From Herminiimonas sp. (GTDB lineage Bacteria; Pseudomonadota; Gammaproteobacteria; Burkholderiales; Burkholderiaceae): a DNA stretch of 64,000 nt. The translations under genes and the position numbers were made by a program. How positions within the stretch are numbered: the stretch's first letter is position 1; the number at the start of each line of letters is the position of its first letter. The notes under the pieces were generated by a model. That model ran no database searches. It saw only the letters and a program-made list of their open reading frames with translations, and had not been told where the DNA came from. Positions 38,133 to 48,048 of this stretch are shown in pieces. The stretch is from contig NZ_JAURVN010000002.1 in assembly GCF_030655415.1 (NCBI RefSeq), positions 468,817-532,816 on the forward strand. Reading direction: 5' to 3'.

Positions 38133-38498
38133 ATGTCTGTAAATTACGGCTCGAAACGCCTCGTTGTCGGCGCGCACTACGGCACGCGTGACTGGCTGGC
38201 CCAGCGCGTCACCGCGGCCCTGATGGCCCTTTTTACTGTTTTGCTGCTGGCCCAGGTGATCTTCAGCAAAGGACCCATCGGCTACGACCAATGGGCCGGC
38301 ATTTTTTCGTCTCAGTGGATGAAAGCGCTGACCTTCACCGTCATCATCGCGCTGGCCTGGCACGCGTGGGTCGGCATGCGCGACATCTGGATGGACTACA
38401 TCAAGCCCGTCTGGCTGCGTCTGTCGCTGCAGGTCGCCACCATCGTGTGGCTGGTCGCTTGCGCCGGCTGGGCCATTCAAGTCCTGTGGCGCCTTTGA
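38133..38498 (+). CDS. sdhD: Succinate dehydrogenase membrane anchor subunit
   Basis: A 121-aa anchor with three transmembrane segments. Family motif ALAWHAWVGMRDIWMDYIKP holds the haem/quinone-site His and Asp-Tyr pair. 13 bases after sdhC with a strong SD (AAGGAG). Confidence 0.94.
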   Translation: MSVNYGSKRLVVGAHYGTRDWLAQRVTAALMALFTVLLLAQVIFSKGPIGYDQWAGIFSSQWMKALTFTVIIALAWHAWVGMRDIWMDYIKPVWLRLSLQVATIVWLVACAGWAIQVLWRL

Positions 38499-38538
38499 GC
38501 CCCTTCTGACTTTTTGACGATCGACTGAAAAAACAATC

Positions 38539-40335
38539 ATGACCGCATCTTCCAAGCTTCCCAAACGTAAATTCGACGTGGTGATCGTCGGGGCCGGCGG
38601 CTCCGGCATGCGCGCTTCACTGCAACTTGCGCGCGCCGGTTTGAACGTCGCCGTGCTCTCCAAGGTGTTTCCGACCCGCTCGCACACGGTGGCGGCGCAA
38701 GGCGGCATCGGCGCGTCGCTGGGCAACATGTCCGAAGACAACTGGCACTATCATTTTTACGACACCGTCAAGGGCTCCGACTGGCTCGGCGACCAGGATG
38801 CGATTGAATACATGTGCCGCGAGGCGCCCAAGGTCGTGTACGACCTGGAGCACATGGGCATGCCTTTCGACCGCAACCCCGATGGCACGATTTATCAGCG
38901 CCCGTTTGGCGGCCACACCGCCAACTACGGCGAAAAGCCGGTGCAGCGCGCCTGCGCCGCGGCCGACCGCACCGGCCACGCCATGCTGCACACGCTGTAC
39001 CAGCAAAACGTCAAGGAAAAAACCGGTTTCTTTGTCGAGTGGCTGGCGATGGACCTGATCCGCGACGCCGATGGCGACGTGGTTGGCGTGACCGCACTGG
39101 AGATGGAAACCGGTGATGTGCATATTTTTGAAGCCAAGACCACGCTGCTGGCCACCGGCGGCGCCGGCCGGATTTTCGCCGCATCGACGAACGCCTTCAT
39201 CAACACCGGCGATGGCCTGGGAATGGCCGCGCGGGCCGGTATCCCGCTGCAAGACATGGAGTTCTGGCAGTTCCACCCCACCGGCGTGCATGGCGCCGGC
39301 GTATTGCTGACCGAAGGCTGCCGCGGCGAGGGCGCGATTTTGCGCAACAGCAATGGCGAGCGTTTCATGGAGCGTTATGCGCCTGCCTACAAAGACCTGG
39401 CGCCGCGTGATTTTGTGTCGCGCTGCATGGACCAGGAGATCAAGGAAGGCCGCGGTTGCGGTCCGAACAAGGACTACATCAATCTCGACATGACGCACAT
39501 TGGCGTCGCAGACATCATGAAGCGACTGCCTTCGGTGTTCGAGATCGGCCACAATTTTGCCAACGTCGATATCACCAAGGAACCCATCCCGGTGGTCCCC
39601 ACCATTCATTACCAGATGGGCGGCATCCCGACCAACATCCATGGTCAGGTGGTCACGCAGAATGCGGAGAACAAGAGCGTGATTGTCAACGGCCTGTATG
39701 CCGTCGGCGAATGCGCCTGCGTCAGCGTCCACGGCGCCAACCGGCTGGGCACCAACTCGCTGCTCGACCTGCTGGTGTTCGGCCGCGCTGCCGGCAACCA
39801 TATTGTTGAATTCAACAAGGCCAACACCACGCACAAGCCTCTGCCGCTTGACGCGGCCGACAAGGCGCTTGCGCGTATTGCACGCCTGGACAACGCGACC
39901 AGCGGCGAATATGCGCAGGACGTGGCCGACGACATCCGGACCGCGATGCAGCAGCATGCCGGCGTGTTTCGCACCCAGGCCATCATGGACGCAGGCGTGG
40001 CGAAAATCGCCGCGCTGCGCGAACGTGTCAACAGCATCGGACTGAAAGACAAGTCGAAGATTTTCAATACGGCGCGCATCGAGGCCCTGGAAGTTGAAAA
40101 CCTGATTGAAGTGGCCGAGGCCACCATCGTGTCGGCCGCTGCCCGCCACGAAAGCCGGGGCGCGCATTCGGTTGATGACTACGGTGATACGCCTGAACAT
40201 CCGAACGGCCGCAACGACACAGACTGGCACAAACACACGCTCTGGTACAGCGAAGGCAGCCGTCTGGCCTACAAGCCGGTGCAGATGAAGCCGCTGACGG
40301 TGGAGTCCGTGCCCCTGACAGTTCGTACCTTCTGA
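38539..40335 (+). CDS. sdhA: Succinate dehydrogenase flavoprotein subunit
   Basis: A 598-aa SdhA that oxidises succinate to fumarate. FAD-binding GAGGSGMRA, the covalent FAD His49 in SHTVAAQGG, the active-site region FHPTG, and HGANRLGTNS. FAD attachment would need SdhE, encoded downstream. Confidence 0.97.
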   Translation: MTASSKLPKRKFDVVIVGAGGSGMRASLQLARAGLNVAVLSKVFPTRSHTVAAQGGIGASLGNMSEDNWHYHFYDTVKGSDWLGDQDAIEYMCREAPKVVYDLEHMGMPFDRNPDGTIYQRPFGGHTANYGEKPVQRACAAADRTGHAMLHTLYQQNVKEKTGFFVEWLAMDLIRDADGDVVGVTALEMETGDVHIFEAKTTLLATGGAGRIFAASTNAFINTGDGLGMAARAGIPLQDMEFWQFHPTGVHGAGVLLTEGCRGEGAILRNSNGERFMERYAPAYKDLAPRDFVSRCMDQEIKEGRGCGPNKDYINLDMTHIGVADIMKRLPSVFEIGHNFANVDITKEPIPVVPTIHYQMGGIPTNIHGQVVTQNAENKSVIVNGLYAVGECACVSVHGANRLGTNSLLDLLVFGRAAGNHIVEFNKANTTHKPLPLDAADKALARIARLDNATSGEYAQDVADDIRTAMQQHAGVFRTQAIMDAGVAKIAALRERVNSIGLKDKSKIFNTARIEALEVENLIEVAEATIVSAAARHESRGAHSVDDYGDTPEHPNGRNDTDWHKHTLWYSEGSRLAYKPVQMKPLTVESVPLTVRTF

Positions 40336-40405
40336 TAACTTGCGGGACAGATATTCAATTCAGCGCTGGCCCCAACTGATTAAGTCCTGAGACTGAGAGC
40401 CCAAC

Positions 40406-41110
40406 ATGACCAAACGCACTTTCCAGATTTACCGTTACGACCCCGACCAGGATGCCAAGCCCTACATGCAGACCCTGGAGGTCGAGCTCGACGGCAGCGA
40501 ACGCATGCTGCTCGACGCCCTGATGAAACTCAAGGCGCAGGACCCGACGATCTCATTTCGCCGCTCCTGCCGCGAGGGCGTTTGCGGCTCGGACGCGATG
40601 AACATCAACGGTAAAAACGGCTTGGCCTGCCTGACCAATATGCGCACGCTGCCCGGTACCATTGTTCTGAAGCCGCTGCCGGGTCTGCCGGTGGTGCGCG
40701 ACCTGATCGTGGACATGACGCAGTTCTTCAAGCAGTACAACTCGATCAAACCTTATTTGATTAACGGCAATTTGCCGCCGGAAAAAGAACGCTTGCAAAG
40801 CCCGCAAGAGCGCGACGAACTCAACGGCCTCTATGAGTGCATTCTGTGCGCCAGTTGCTCGACGGCATGCCCCAGTTTCTGGTGGAACCCGGACAAGTTC
40901 GTCGGCCCGGCCGGCCTGCTGCAAGCCTACCGTTTTATTGCCGACAGCCGCGATGAAGCCACGGCCGAACGCCTGGACAACCTGGAGGACCCGTACCGCC
41001 TGTTCCGCTGCCACACCATCATGAACTGCGTGGATGTTTGCCCCAAGGGCTTGAACCCCAGCAAGGCAATTGGCAAGATCAAGGAAATGATGGTTCTGCG
41101 GACCGTCTAA
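40406..41110 (+). CDS. sdhB: Succinate dehydrogenase iron-sulphur subunit
   Basis: A 234-aa SdhB. [2Fe-2S] Cys residues are in CREGVCGSDAMNINGKNGLAC by pieces (CREGVC and LAC), then CILCASCSTACP and CVDVCPKG for the [4Fe-4S] and [3Fe-4S] clusters. It passes electrons from FAD to quinone. Operon sdhCDAB. Confidence 0.97.
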   Translation: MTKRTFQIYRYDPDQDAKPYMQTLEVELDGSERMLLDALMKLKAQDPTISFRRSCREGVCGSDAMNINGKNGLACLTNMRTLPGTIVLKPLPGLPVVRDLIVDMTQFFKQYNSIKPYLINGNLPPEKERLQSPQERDELNGLYECILCASCSTACPSFWWNPDKFVGPAGLLQAYRFIADSRDEATAERLDNLEDPYRLFRCHTIMNCVDVCPKGLNPSKAIGKIKEMMVLRTV

Positions 41111-41134
41111 ATCTTTTTCCACGGCCCCGGCGCA

Positions 41135-41431
41135 ATGAACACGATGGACGAGCGGCTCGGCGAACGGGCCCTGAGCAAGCTCAAATGGCGTTGCCGCCGG
41201 GGTTTGCTGGAAAACGATTTGTTCATCGAACGGTTTTTTCGCGGACATGAAGCGGGCCTGACCGTCAGGCAGGCCAAAGGTCTCGATGATTTAATGGACT
41301 TGTCCGACAACGACCTGCTGGATTTGCTGCTCAAACGTAAAGAACCTGGCGAGCTTTCAGCCGCCAGCGCGGCGACCGCCGAAGCGCTGGAAGTGCTGAT
41401 CCTGATGCGGACACCGCCCGTCACCCCCTGA
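41135..41431 (+). CDS. sdhE: FAD assembly factor SdhE (CptB/YgfY family)
   Basis: A 98-aa SdhE. The family motif RGxxE appears as RRGLLEND. SdhE flavinylates SdhA in E. coli and is also CptB, the partner reported for the YgfX/CptA toxin. 24 bases after sdhB. Confidence 0.93.
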   Translation: MNTMDERLGERALSKLKWRCRRGLLENDLFIERFFRGHEAGLTVRQAKGLDDLMDLSDNDLLDLLLKRKEPGELSAASAATAEALEVLILMRTPPVTP

Positions 41432-41462
41432 CTGCCTCATTGACGAAAGAAAGAAAGTAGAA

Positions 41463-42773
<1,311 letters not shown>

Positions 42774-42789
42774 TGCCGCGGCATTTTAA

Positions 42790-42823
42790 GCGCCCGTCGG
42801 ATGACAACGCCGGCGGGCGTTTC
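42790..42823 (+). terminator. gltA terminator
   Basis: CGCCCGTCGG (42791-42800) and CCGGCGGGCG (42810-42819) pair with one G.T; only three T residues follow. Moderate. Confidence 0.55.
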
Positions 42824-42882
42824 ATCTGGAGCGCACCGGATTCAGTACGCCGCATAAAATCACGCATTGCCAAGGAAATACC

Positions 42883-44304
42883 ATGGGACGCACCCTTTAC
42901 GACAAGATCTGGGACGAACACGTCGTCCACACCGAAGAAGACGGCACGGCCATTCTTTACATCGACCGGCACCTGGTGCATGAGGTCACCAGCCCGCAAG
43001 CCTTTGAAGGCCTGCGCGAAGCGGGCCGCAAAGTCTGGCGCATCAGCTCGATCGTGGCGACGGCCGACCACAACACGCCAACGACCGGCTGGGAGCGCGG
43101 CTACGACGGCATCACCGACCTGGTGAGCAAGGAGCAGATCACCACGCTGGACAGCAACATCGCCGAGTTCGGTGCGGCGGCCTACTTCCCCTTCCTGTCC
43201 AGACGCCAGGGCATTGTGCATGTGATCGGCCCCGAAACCGGCGCGACCCTGCCCGGCATGACGGTGGTCTGCGGCGACTCCCACACCTCGACGCACGGCG
43301 CGTTTGGCGCGCTGGCCCACGGCATAGGTACCAGTGAAGTCGAGCATGTGATGGCCACGCAAACCCTGCTCGCCAAAAAAGCCAAAAACATGCTCGTGAA
43401 GGTCGAAGGCACGCTGGCCCCAGGCCTGACTGGCAAGGACATCGTGCTGGCCATCGTCGGCAAGATAGGCACGGCAGGCGGCACCGGCTACACCATTGAA
43501 TTCGGTGGCTCGGCGATCCGCACCCTCAGCATGGAAGCGCGCATGACGGTCTGCAACATGGCGATCGAAGCCGGGGCCAGAGCCGGCCTGGTGGCCGTGG
43601 ACAAGAAGACGATAGCCTACGTCAAGGGCAAGCCGCTGGCGCCGACCGGTGTGGAGTGGGACCAGGCTGTCCAATACTGGAGCACACTGCAGTCCGACGC
43701 CGATGCGAAGTTCGATACCGTCGTGTTGCTCGATGCCAGCCAGATCCGTCCGCAAGTCACCTGGGGCACCTCGCCCGAGATGGTGCTGGCTATTGACGAC
43801 GTGGTGCCCGATCCGGACAAGGAAAAAGACCCGAACAAACGCGACGCCATCGAGCGTGCGCTCATCTACATGGGCCTGCAGCCGGGCAAGGCGATCAACG
43901 ACATCCTGGTCGACAAGGTCTTCATCGGCTCATGCACCAACAGCCGCATCGAAGACATGCGCGAGGCGGCTGCCATCATCCAGAAAATCGGACGGAAAGT
44001 CGCCGGCAATGTCAAGCTCGCGATGGTCGTGCCCGGTTCGGGCCTGGTCAAGGAGCAGGCCGAGCGCGAAGGCCTGGACAAGATTTTCACGGCCGCAGGG
44101 TTTGAATGGCGCGAGCCCGGCTGCTCGATGTGCCTGGCCATGAACGCCGACCGGCTGGAGCCGGGCGAGCGCTGCGCCTCCACCAGCAACCGCAACTTCG
44201 AAGGCCGGCAGGGCGCCGGCGGCCGCACCCACCTGGTCAGTCCGGCCATGGCGGCCGCCGCGGCAGTGCATGGCCACTTTGTTGACATCCGTAGATTCGT
44301 TTGA
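42883..44304 (+). CDS. leuC: 3-isopropylmalate dehydratase large subunit
   Basis: A 473-aa LeuC. [4Fe-4S] Cys residues in [13 protein letters not shown] and CSMCLAMN. With LeuD it isomerises 2-isopropylmalate to 3-isopropylmalate in leucine synthesis. An entericidin-like gene lies between it and leuD. Confidence 0.96.
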   Translation: MGRTLYDKIWDEHVVHTEEDGTAILYIDRHLVHEVTSPQAFEGLREAGRKVWRISSIVATADHNTPTTGWERGYDGITDLVSKEQITTLDSNIAEFGAAAYFPFLSRRQGIVHVIGPETGATLPGMTVVCGDSHTSTHGAFGALAHGIGTSEVEHVMATQTLLAKKAKNMLVKVEGTLAPGLTGKDIVLAIVGKIGTAGGTGYTIEFGGSAIRTLSMEARMTVCNMAIEAGARAGLVAVDKKTIAYVKGKPLAPTGVEWDQAVQYWSTLQSDADAKFDTVVLLDASQIRPQVTWGTSPEMVLAIDDVVPDPDKEKDPNKRDAIERALIYMGLQPGKAINDILVDKVFIGSCTNSRIEDMREAAAIIQKIGRKVAGNVKLAMVVPGSGLVKEQAEREGLDKIFTAAGFEWREPGCSMCLAMNADRLEPGERCASTSNRNFEGRQGAGGRTHLVSPAMAAAAAVHGHFVDIRRFV

Positions 44305-44327
44305 ACCGCATTCCAAAGGAATTCAAC

Positions 44328-44456
44328 ATGAAAAAGATGACTGCCTTACTCGCCCTGTTGTTTGCATTCATGCTGGCCGGCTGCAACACGGCCAAGGGAT
44401 TTGGGCAGGATCTGCAGAAGGTCGGCGAGAAGATTGAAGACAAAGCGAAAAAATAA
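44328..44456 (+). CDS. Entericidin-like small lipoprotein
   Basis: A 42-aa protein: [19 protein letters not shown], a lipoprotein signal peptide with lipobox LAGC (cleavage before Cys19), then [18 protein letters not shown] and a Lys-rich end. The sequence resembles the entericidin (EcnA/EcnB) family of small outer or inner membrane lipoproteins linked to programmed lysis or stress. It starts 23 bases after leuC, with AAAGGA upstream, and its TAA overlaps the leuD ATG (TAATG), so leuD may be translationally coupled to it. Confidence 0.8.
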   Translation: MKKMTALLALLFAFMLAGCNTAKGFGQDLQKVGEKIEDKAKK

Positions 44457-45106
44457 TGAAACCTTTCACCGTACACAAAGGCCTCGTGGCCCCGATGGAC
44501 CGCGAGAACGTCGACACCGACGCCATCATCCCCAAGCAGTTCCTCAAGTCCATCCGCAAGACCGGCTTCGGCCCCAACCTGTTCGACGCCTGGCGCTACC
44601 TCGACGCCGGCTTTCCCGGCCAGGACCCGGCGACACGCAAGCCGAATCCGGACTTCGTGCTGAATCAGCCGCGCTACCAGGGCGCGTCCATCCTGCTGGC
44701 GCGCAAGAACTTCGGTTGCGGTTCCTCGCGCGAGCATGCCCCCTGGGCGCTGGACCAATACGGCTTTCGCGCCATCATCGCGCCGAGCTATGCCGACATC
44801 TTTTTCAACAACAGCTTCAAGAACGGCCTGCTTCCGATTGTGCTGAGCGAGGCGCAGGTCGGCCAATTGTTCGACGAGGCGCTGGCCTTCCCGGGCTACC
44901 AACTCACCATTGACCTGGAGCGCCAGGTCATCATCAAGCCGCAGGGCGAAGAAATCGCGTTCGAGGTGCAGGCCTTCAAAAAATTCTGCCTGCTCGGCGG
45001 TTATGACGATATCGGCCTGACCCTGCGCCACGGTGGCAAGATCAAGGCGTTCGAAGCCGAACGCCTGGCACAAAAGCCCTGGCTGGCCCACACCCACCTC
45101 GGCTGA
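44456..45106 (+). CDS. leuD: 3-isopropylmalate dehydratase small subunit
   Basis: A 216-aa Leu[19 protein letters not shown] and [13 protein letters not shown] are the family motifs. Forms the isomerase with LeuC. Confidence 0.96.
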   Translation: MKPFTVHKGLVAPMDRENVDTDAIIPKQFLKSIRKTGFGPNLFDAWRYLDAGFPGQDPATRKPNPDFVLNQPRYQGASILLARKNFGCGSSREHAPWALDQYGFRAIIAPSYADIFFNNSFKNGLLPIVLSEAQVGQLFDEALAFPGYQLTIDLERQVIIKPQGEEIAFEVQAFKKFCLLGGYDDIGLTLRHGGKIKAFEAERLAQKPWLAHTHLG

Positions 45107-45174
45107 TATTGATCAATCCAATCTGGTTTCAACCCCATACCAACGGGCGCGGCCAGCCATAAAAGACCATAAAC

Positions 45175-46245
45175 ATGAAAATTGCAATTCTTCCGGGCGA
45201 TGGCATTGGCACGGAAATCATCGCCGAAGCGGTCAAGGTGCTGAAGGCGCTGGACCTGAAGTTTGAAACCGAAACCGCACGGGTCGGCGGTGCCGCTTAC
45301 GAGGCCCACGGCCATCCGTTGCCTGATGCCACGCTCAAGCTGGCCCAGGAATCCGATGCCGTGTTGTTTGGCGCCGTCGGCGATTGGAAATATGACAAGC
45401 TGGAGCGTTCCCTGCGGCCCGAGCAGGCGATTCTGGGTCTGCGCAAAAACCTGGGCCTGTTTGCCAACTTCCGTCCGGCCATCTGCTACCCGCAACTGGT
45501 GGACGCCTCCAGCCTGAAGCGCGAGCTGGTGGCGGGCCTGGACATCCTGATCATCCGCGAACTGACCGGCGACATCTACTTCGGCCAGCCGCGCGGCCGC
45601 CGCATCGCCATCGACGGGCATTTCCCCGGCAGCGAGGAAGCCTTTGACACCATGCGTTATTCGCGCCCCGAGATCGAGCGCATTGCCCACATCGCTTTCC
45701 AGGCAGCGCGCAAACGCGGCAAACGGGTCACGAGCGTCGACAAGGCCAACGTGCTGGAAACCTTCCAGCTCTGGAAAGACGTGGTGACAGAGATCGGACT
45801 GCAGTACCCCGACGTGGCGCTGGACCACATGTATGTGGACAACGCCGCGATGCAACTGGTCAAGGCACCGAAGAAATTCGACGTGATGGTGACCGGCAAC
45901 ATGTTTGGCGACATTCTCAGCGACGCGGCCGCCATGCTGACCGGCAGCATCGGCATGCTGCCTTCGGCCAGCCTGAACACCAAAAATCAGGGCCTGTATG
46001 AACCCAGCCACGGCAGCGCGCCGGACATCGCCGGCAAAGGTGTGGCGAATCCGCTGGCGACGATTTTGAGCGCGGCCATGATGCTGCGCTTCAGCCTGAA
46101 CCAGCCCGAAGCCGCCGCACGCATCGAAAAAGCCGTGGACGCCGTGTTGACGCAGGGCCTGCGCACACCCGACATCTACAGCGAAGGCACGACCAAGGTC
46201 GGTACGGTGGAGATGGGTAACGCAGTGGTCAAAGCCCTGGGGTAA
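45175..46245 (+). CDS. leuB: 3-isopropylmalate dehydrogenase
   Basis: A 356-aa LeuB that oxidatively decarboxylates 3-isopropylmalate. [38 protein letters not shown] and [17 protein letters not shown] (NAD/Mg region). A dispersed repeat starts 3 bases after its stop. Confidence 0.97.
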   Translation: MKIAILPGDGIGTEIIAEAVKVLKALDLKFETETARVGGAAYEAHGHPLPDATLKLAQESDAVLFGAVGDWKYDKLERSLRPEQAILGLRKNLGLFANFRPAICYPQLVDASSLKRELVAGLDILIIRELTGDIYFGQPRGRRIAIDGHFPGSEEAFDTMRYSRPEIERIAHIAFQAARKRGKRVTSVDKANVLETFQLWKDVVTEIGLQYPDVALDHMYVDNAAMQLVKAPKKFDVMVTGNMFGDILSDAAAMLTGSIGMLPSASLNTKNQGLYEPSHGSAPDIAGKGVANPLATILSAAMMLRFSLNQPEAAARIEKAVDAVLTQGLRTPDIYSEGTTKVGTVEMGNAVVKALG

Positions 46246-46248
46246 CAG

Positions 46249-46349
46249 GCCCCCACGTTCGCTCACTTCGTGTAGCTCTCTGCCCCCCGAGGGGGCCGCT
46301 GCGCCTGCGGCCCGGCGAAGCCGGTTCCGCGGCCCTGGCTTGCATTTTT
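46249..46349 (+). repeat. Dispersed C/G-rich repeat after leuB
   Basis: Starts GCCCCCAC three bases after the leuB stop; TGCCCCCCGAGGGGGC, then CTGCGGCCCGGCGAAGCCGG and the CCGCGGCCCTGGCTTGC tail, as in the copy before recO. Confidence 0.75.
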
Positions 46350-46407
46350 AACTCCTGTGGCGGCCCGGCGGAAAAACATGACCTGACGTTTTTTTTGCCG
46401 CAAAACT

Positions 46408-46441
46408 GCGCCAAACCGGCCTGTTGACGGTGGTTTGGCGC
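46408..46441. promoter_or_regulatory. 10-bp perfect inverted repeat before small ORF/asd
   Basis: GCGCCAAACC (46408-46417) and GGTTTGGCGC (46432-46441) around 14 bases containing TTGACG. No T tail; could be an operator or RNA stem. Confidence 0.5.
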
Positions 46442-46484
46442 GAGCGTCAGCGACGGTAAAGCCAAGCCTGGCTACAATCAGCAC

Positions 46485-46589
46485 ATGCGCAAAAACCCCG
46501 CACTCACCCGCTTTGTCGCCGCTTCGCGCGCGATGGGCGCTGCGCCGGTTTTTGCCCAGACCACCAAAACGACGACCATTAAAGGCTGA
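46485..46589 (+). CDS. Possible small secreted peptide
   Basis: ATG to TGA, 34 aa: MRKNPALTRFVAASRAM then GAAPVFAQTTKTTTIKG. It looks like a short signal peptide with an AxA-like end (VFA) and a polar tail, but no strong ribosome site precedes it (TACAAT 7 bases upstream suggests promoter-proximal). It may not be real; it is too short to judge by composition. Confidence 0.3.
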   Translation: MRKNPALTRFVAASRAMGAAPVFAQTTKTTTIKG

Positions 46590-46661
46590 CACAGCCCGCC
46601 TCGTCGCGCCCTGCCGGCTCGATGAGCCGGGTCAAAAAGCATATTTTTGAAGGGCAACCCC

Positions 46662-47801
46662 ATGAAACTCGCAGGAAATCTCACAGGACTCGTCGGCTGG
46701 CGCGGCATGGTCGGCTCGGTGCTGGTCGACCGCATGCAGGCCGAAGGCGATTTCGACCTGATCGAACCCGTGTTCTTCTCGACCTCCAATGCCGGCGGCC
46801 AGGCCCCGGCCCAGGCAAAAAACGAGACCACCCTTAAAGACGCGTTCGACATTGCAGCCCTCAAGAAGTGCGACGTGATCATCACCGCGCAGGGCGGCGA
46901 CTACACGAGCGAGGTCTACCCCAAGCTGCGCGCCGCCGGCTGGACCGGTCACTGGATCGACGCCGCCTCGACGCTGCGCATGAACGACGACGCCATCATC
47001 ATCCTGGACCCCGTCAACCTGCCCGTGATCCAGAAGGCTTTGGCCAAAGGCGGCAAAAACTGGATTGGCGGCAACTGCACCGTCAGTTGCATGCTGATGG
47101 GCGTGGGCGCCCTGTACAAGGCCGGCCTGGTCGAGTGGATGACCAGCATGACCTACCAGGCGGCTTCCGGCGGCGGCGCGCAGCACATGCGCGAGCTGCT
47201 GACCCAGTTCGGCACGCTCAACGGCGAGGTCCAGGCCCTGCTGGATGACCCGAAGTCCGCGATTCTGGAAATCGACCGCCGCGTGCTGGCCAAACAGCAA
47301 TCCTTGAGCGCTGTCGAAACCGCCAACTTCGGCGTGCCGCTGGGCGGCTCGCTCATTCCCTGGATCGACAAGGACCTGGGCAACGGCATGAGCAAGGAAG
47401 AGTGGAAAGGCGGCGCCGAAACCAACAAGATCCTGGGCCAGGGCGCGAGCTTCGGAACGGCCGAAACCCCGGTGGACGGCTTCTGCGTGCGCGTCGGCGC
47501 GATGCGCTGCCACAGCCAGGCACTGACCTTCAAGCTGAAAAAAGACGTGCCGCTGGCGGACATCGAAGCGATGATCGCGGCTGATAACCCCTGGGTCAAA
47601 GTGGTGCCGAACACGCGCGAAGCGACCATCACCGACCTGACCCCGGTCGCCGTGACTGGCGCCATGACGATTCCGGTCGGCCGCCTGCGCAAGCTGGCGA
47701 TGGGTCCCGACTACCTGGGCGCTTTCACCGTCGGCGACCAGTTGCTGTGGGGGGCTGCCGAGCCCTTGCGGCGCATGCTGCGTATTCTTTTGCAGGCCTG
47801 A
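46662..47801 (+). CDS. asd: Aspartate-semialdehyde dehydrogenase
   Basis: A 379-aa Asd that reduces aspartyl phosphate to the semialdehyde for Lys, Met, Thr and diaminopimelate. [12 protein letters not shown] is the NADP site; the catalytic Cys is in [10 protein letters not shown], and the later His in [11 protein letters not shown]. Starts ATG at 46662. Confidence 0.96.
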   Translation: MKLAGNLTGLVGWRGMVGSVLVDRMQAEGDFDLIEPVFFSTSNAGGQAPAQAKNETTLKDAFDIAALKKCDVIITAQGGDYTSEVYPKLRAAGWTGHWIDAASTLRMNDDAIIILDPVNLPVIQKALAKGGKNWIGGNCTVSCMLMGVGALYKAGLVEWMTSMTYQAASGGGAQHMRELLTQFGTLNGEVQALLDDPKSAILEIDRRVLAKQQSLSAVETANFGVPLGGSLIPWIDKDLGNGMSKEEWKGGAETNKILGQGASFGTAETPVDGFCVRVGAMRCHSQALTFKLKKDVPLADIEAMIAADNPWVKVVPNTREATITDLTPVAVTGAMTIPVGRLRKLAMGPDYLGAFTVGDQLLWGAAEPLRRMLRILLQA

Positions 47802-48048
47802 AGCAGCTTGGCAGGAAACCGCAAAGCCGGATCACTGGTAAGCAGTTGTATCTGGACGTTGCCCTCAGACAACAACTCCAAGTTGTAAGTTGTTGCTTGC
47901 CCTCAGTGTCAAAACTTAAGTGCCGTCTTAGCTTGTCAGCCTAATGCCTTGATGTTAATGTTGTTTACTGAAAATTAGCGCTGAGGTTTTTGTGCGGACA
48001 AGCAGAATAAATTTTTATGCAGACCGAGCATCGGAGGCTCAAATTCCC

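Larger units (their letters stand above)
46246..46661. other. Intergenic region between leuB and asd
   Basis: About 415 bases. It contains the repeat at 46249-46349, a perfect 10-bp inverted repeat (46408-46441), a possible 34-codon small ORF (46485-46589) and a 7-bp stem-loop (46614-46630). No convincing larger gene. Confidence 0.6.
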
